Origin: Cupriavidus lacunae
GTDB lineage: Bacteria; Pseudomonadota; Gammaproteobacteria; Burkholderiales; Burkholderiaceae
NCBI RefSeq assembly: GCF_003353055.1
Contig: NZ_QKWJ01000078.1
Location: 1-34,728 of the forward strand
Direction: 5' to 3'
DNA length: 34,728 bases
Positions 32,603-34,728 of the stretch are shown here, piece after piece. Each line of letters begins with the position of its first letter. The stretch's first letter is position 1. The translations under genes and the position numbers were made by a program. A model generated the notes under the pieces. It was not told where the DNA came from. It did no database searches and was given only the letters and a program-made list of their open reading frames with translations.

Positions 32603-33409
32603 TTAGCCCGGACTACCGCCCTGCGGTGGAAACGTAGCAGTGCCCTGCTCGACGAATCGACGCCCACCTCGCAGCTCACGGCCGGCTTTCCGCGGCGGCA
32701 GCGATGAGACCGCATGGCTTAGCGACTGATAGCTCTGGTGCAGCATCGATTCGATGATTGCCCAGTCCGCGTCCGTCATGTCGCCCGCTTCTGCGTGAGC
32801 ATCGCGAAGCAGCATCGCTTGCGCGCGCAGCCGCCCGTGTTCGCGCGTGGCATTCGCGGACACCATGTACAGCGACACTGCCGCTTCCGCGCAAGCGTTG
32901 GTCAACGCATCGGGCCCATAACGATCGTGCTCCCGATGCACGATCCACCATTCCAGTTCCAGCCTGGTGGTGCGAGCCATGTCGAAGTTGCGGTCCCCCG
33001 TGTTGTGGATCAGGGTGAAATAGGTTCTCAGCGCTGACAACGCCTTTTCGTAGTCGCTGCGCTGCTTCCCCTCTTTGAAGGTGAAGGCGGCGGAGGCGCC
33101 GTAATAGGCGCCGACGTACGACCTCAGCCACGGAAATCGATACTGCGTGCGCAGGGTCTGCGCCAGTTCAAGGAAGAGCGAGACGGGTCGGCGATCGTAG
33201 TACGAGCGCCACATCCTGGTTTCCAGCGTGCCGGTCGCGATCAGATCGAAGCGGCTCAGGTCGCGGTGCCATGGCCAGAAGAGATCGGCGGCGGCATAGC
33301 CGATCAGTAACAAAAGCGCGACCAGGATAGTCCGTCTCGAACGTCCTGGCCGGGCAGCAGTCGGATAGCGCCTCAGGCCGCGAAGGGAGGCGTGCCGGGT
33401 TGTGTGCAT
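32603..33409 (-). CDS. Single-span membrane protein of unknown function
   Basis: A 268-residue protein with a basic N-terminus, one membrane span at about 28-44 (ILVALLLLIGYAAADLFWPW) and a helical domain of about 190 residues (SLFLELAQTLRTQYRFPWLRS, then YYGASAAFTFKEGK, TRLELEWWIVHRE). The last ~35 residues (LPPRKAGRELRGG onward) are Arg- and Gly-rich and may have been replaced when the IS5 element inserted just downstream. It has no strong ribosome-binding site, so the start is uncertain. Family not recognised. Confidence 0.6.
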   Translation of the reverse strand: MHTTRHASLRGLRRYPTAARPGRSRRTILVALLLLIGYAAADLFWPWHRDLSRFDLIATGTLETRMWRSYYDRRPVSLFLELAQTLRTQYRFPWLRSYVGAYYGASAAFTFKEGKQRSDYEKALSALRTYFTLIHNTGDRNFDMARTTRLELEWWIVHREHDRYGPDALTNACAEAAVSLYMVSANATREHGRLRAQAMLLRDAHAEAGDMTDADWAIIESMLHQSYQSLSHAVSSLPPRKAGRELRGGRRFVEQGTATFPPQGGSPG

Positions 33410-33445
33410 GTCGAGTCGCGTTGCTACGCAACTAGCGCGCCTGGT

Positions 33446-33730
33446 CTATTTCTTGGCTACGCGCCCGAAGACGGCGGCCAGCTCGGCATCTTCCAGGACC
33501 GGCATGATCTCCAGCTCCATCAGATCGCTCCACTGATAGGCGAACTCGGTGAGCTTGGCCGCATCATCGGTTTCGAGCAGATCGAAGCCCGACCCGAGAT
33601 CGGCGCTGGTCCATCTGCCCAGTAACTGGACGCCCTGCGGCGGTACCCCGCCGGTTCGCAGAAAGCGCTCGATCGCTTCGGCGCGCTGCTCCGTATCCGG
33701 AACCCAATGGAAGGTCATCATGAATTTCAT
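33446..33730 (-). CDS. DUF3303 family protein
   Basis: A 94-residue soluble protein, MKFMMTFHWVPDTEQRAEAI, then GVPPQGVQLLGRWTSADLGSGFDLLETDD and a C-terminal helix with DLMELEIMPVLEDAE. This is the DUF3303 pattern, a dimeric ferredoxin-like fold of unknown role. AGGAG precedes the ATG at 33730. It lies 36 nt upstream of the membrane-protein gene on the same strand, so they may be co-transcribed. Confidence 0.85.
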   Translation of the reverse strand: MKFMMTFHWVPDTEQRAEAIERFLRTGGVPPQGVQLLGRWTSADLGSGFDLLETDDAAKLTEFAYQWSDLMELEIMPVLEDAELAAVFGRVAKK

Positions 33731-33913
33731 GGCGGCATCTCCTGATGGTGGTGTCTCACCTCCTCCTACTTCTATATACGTTCCGGCGCGCCATGCGGAT
33801 GCGATCGAGCGCGCGCGTCGCCGCGCGTGGTGAAATGGAGGGGTGTGTCCTGTCGGGATGCCCGGAACGGACGCCGTCCGACGCCTGTCACCCGACGCGG
33901 ACGGCTGGCGGCG

Positions 33914-34261
33914 CTAGCAGGTGAGGTGCAGGATCGCGTTGGCGCCTTTTGGGTTCGCCTCGAGCGTCTCGATGGCGTCGGCTGTCGGCTGGATGACCAG
34001 CTCGACATGGCGCCGTTTTGCCTCGCGCTTCACCTCGTCCATCACCGGCAACGCGCCGGTTCCGGTGCCGACCACGAGCTTGCTGCAGTTCCAGGGGATG
34101 TCTTCCTGGATCGCCAGCGGCGTGTGGCCGAACGCTTCGCGGAATGGCTTGGAGGGGCCCTTCCTGCGTTCGCGGACCTTGCCGTGGTCGATGACTACGT
34201 CGTGGTCGTATGTGACGCCGTCGATACTGATGGTGCCGAAGGAGAATGATTCAAACCGCAT
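33914..34261 (-). CDS. Mth938-like domain protein
   Basis: A 115-residue cytoplasmic protein with the Mth938/NDUFAF3 fold: FESFSFGTISIDGVTYDHDV near the start, then LVVGTGTGALPVMDEVKREAK and VIQPTADAIETLEANPKGANAILHLTC. The glycine-rich GTGTG turn is typical. Relatives help assemble respiratory complex I in mitochondria; the bacterial role is unknown. AAAGGAG precedes the ATG at 34261. Intact and alone, with 183 bases to the DUF3303 gene. Confidence 0.85.
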   Translation of the reverse strand: MRFESFSFGTISIDGVTYDHDVVIDHGKVRERRKGPSKPFREAFGHTPLAIQEDIPWNCSKLVVGTGTGALPVMDEVKREAKRRHVELVIQPTADAIETLEANPKGANAILHLTC

Positions 34262-34349
34262 TTGGGGCTCCTTTGCGATTTGGATGCACGGTGGCTGGCC
34301 TTCGCGTGCGCCCGCTCTGGTCGGCAGAAGTGCTGGCGAGGTGCTGCGG

Positions 34350-34575
34350 TCAGGCGGCGCGTTGCGCGGGGTGCTGCAGGCTGCGCTTCAGTTCCTTGCG
34401 TTCGGTGAAGGTCGGGTTGGCCTGCCAGCCGACTAGTTAGTCGTGCCAGCTCTCCCACGCGTTCCGTCGAACTCGAAGTCCTCATCCAGCCGCCCGCCGT
34501 CGCGCAAATAACGCACAGAGACTGCTGCTGTCGTAGTCGGAGCCAAGTTCCATCGTCAGTGACGGCTGACGGTTT
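34350..34575 (-). pseudogene. Tail of an unidentified decayed gene
   Basis: One frame reads VSVRYLRDGGRLDEDFEFDG TR, the next ESWHD, a TAA, then LVGWQANPTFTERKELKRSL and QHPAQRAA with a stop at 34350. A single missing T near 34466 and one nonsense codon would restore a continuous C-terminus with TRWESWHD. Protein-like but no family recognised. Possibly the tail of a plasmid- or island-borne gene. Confidence 0.45.
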
Positions 34576-34610
34576 CTGACGTTCGCCGCCACCTTGGCAC
34601 AGACATTTAC

Positions 34611-34728
34611 TCAGCAGTCGGAAATATAGGCGACAGATGGAGCGTCGAAGAATGAACGGACAAGACGCGGCTTATTCTGGACGTCGGCGAGTTGCTCCTC
34701 GATCCGCTCGCGTAGCCTCTCGCCCTTT
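34611..34728 (-). CDS. C-terminal end of a gene running off the window
   Basis: The frame entering from the right edge reads ERLRERIEEQLADVQNKPRL, then VRSFFDAPSVAYISDC, and stops at 34611. It is a 38-codon helical and then hydrophobic tail with a plausible natural end. Too short to name. Confidence 0.45.
   Translation of the reverse strand, partial: KGERLRERIEEQLADVQNKPRLVRSFFDAPSVAYISDC

Noticed and set aside
1..34728. tRNA, rRNA or CRISPR array
   Set aside because: No cloverleaf with a TTCGAATC-type arm, no rRNA-like block and no regularly spaced direct repeats were seen by eye on either strand.

Overview
This 34.7 kb window is GC-rich and looks like accessory DNA from a Burkholderiales betaproteobacterium, probably Cupriavidus- or Ralstonia-like. 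That placement rests on codon use, the types of insertion sequences and the style of the arsenite-oxidase genes; I could not search a database. It mixes one intact adaptive gene cluster with heavily decayed DNA and several transposases.

The intact core is an arsenite-oxidation locus at about 12.9-21.4 kb. Leftward genes encode a periplasmic arsenite-sensing binding protein (aioX), a sensor histidine kinase (aioS), a sigma-54 response regulator (aioR) and an acylphosphatase. Rightward, across a divergent control region with a textbook -24/-12 promoter and an upstream inverted repeat, lie the Rieske subunit (aioB), the molybdopterin subunit (aioA) and a molybdenum-cofactor enzyme (moaA). Inferred flow: AioX binds arsenite, AioS phosphorylates AioR, AioR activates aioBA from the sigma-54 promoter, and MoaA helps supply the cofactor that AioA needs.

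Region by region. 1-1.1 kb: a Mg2+-type P-type ATPase killed by an internal deletion. 1.2-5.2 kb: decayed DNA with an IS1182-type fragment, one membrane protein, a small gene that has lost its ATG, and a SagB/ThcOx-type nitroreductase pseudogene. 5.2-6.0 kb: a transglutaminase-like protein. 6.3-10.6 kb: a prophage remnant with a broken cytosine methyltransferase, an ASCH-like gene and a DUF1643 gene on the plus strand, plus five intact small genes on the minus strand. Each of those small genes carries the same -10-like motif at 22-25 nt from its start. 10.5-12.9 kb: an LEA14-like lipoprotein, a CoiA-like fragment and a two-gene XRE/nucleotidyltransferase module that resembles a toxin-antitoxin system.

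To the right of the aio locus, 21.5-23.0 kb holds a small acidic protein and an SDR-fold protein that lacks the catalytic lysine. 23.7-25.5 kb holds an IS30 tail and a complete ISL3 element whose 8-bp target duplication and inverted repeats can be read directly; it sits in the T-tract of a terminator. 25.6-28.9 kb has DJ-1/PfpI, ABM-monooxygenase and FUSC-efflux genes. 29.2-32.5 kb has an IS1634-type transposase and an IS110 transposase fused to an IS5 fragment. 32.6-34.7 kb has small conserved genes (a membrane protein, DUF3303, Mth938-like), a decayed gene and the tail of a gene that runs off the window. I saw no tRNA, rRNA or CRISPR.
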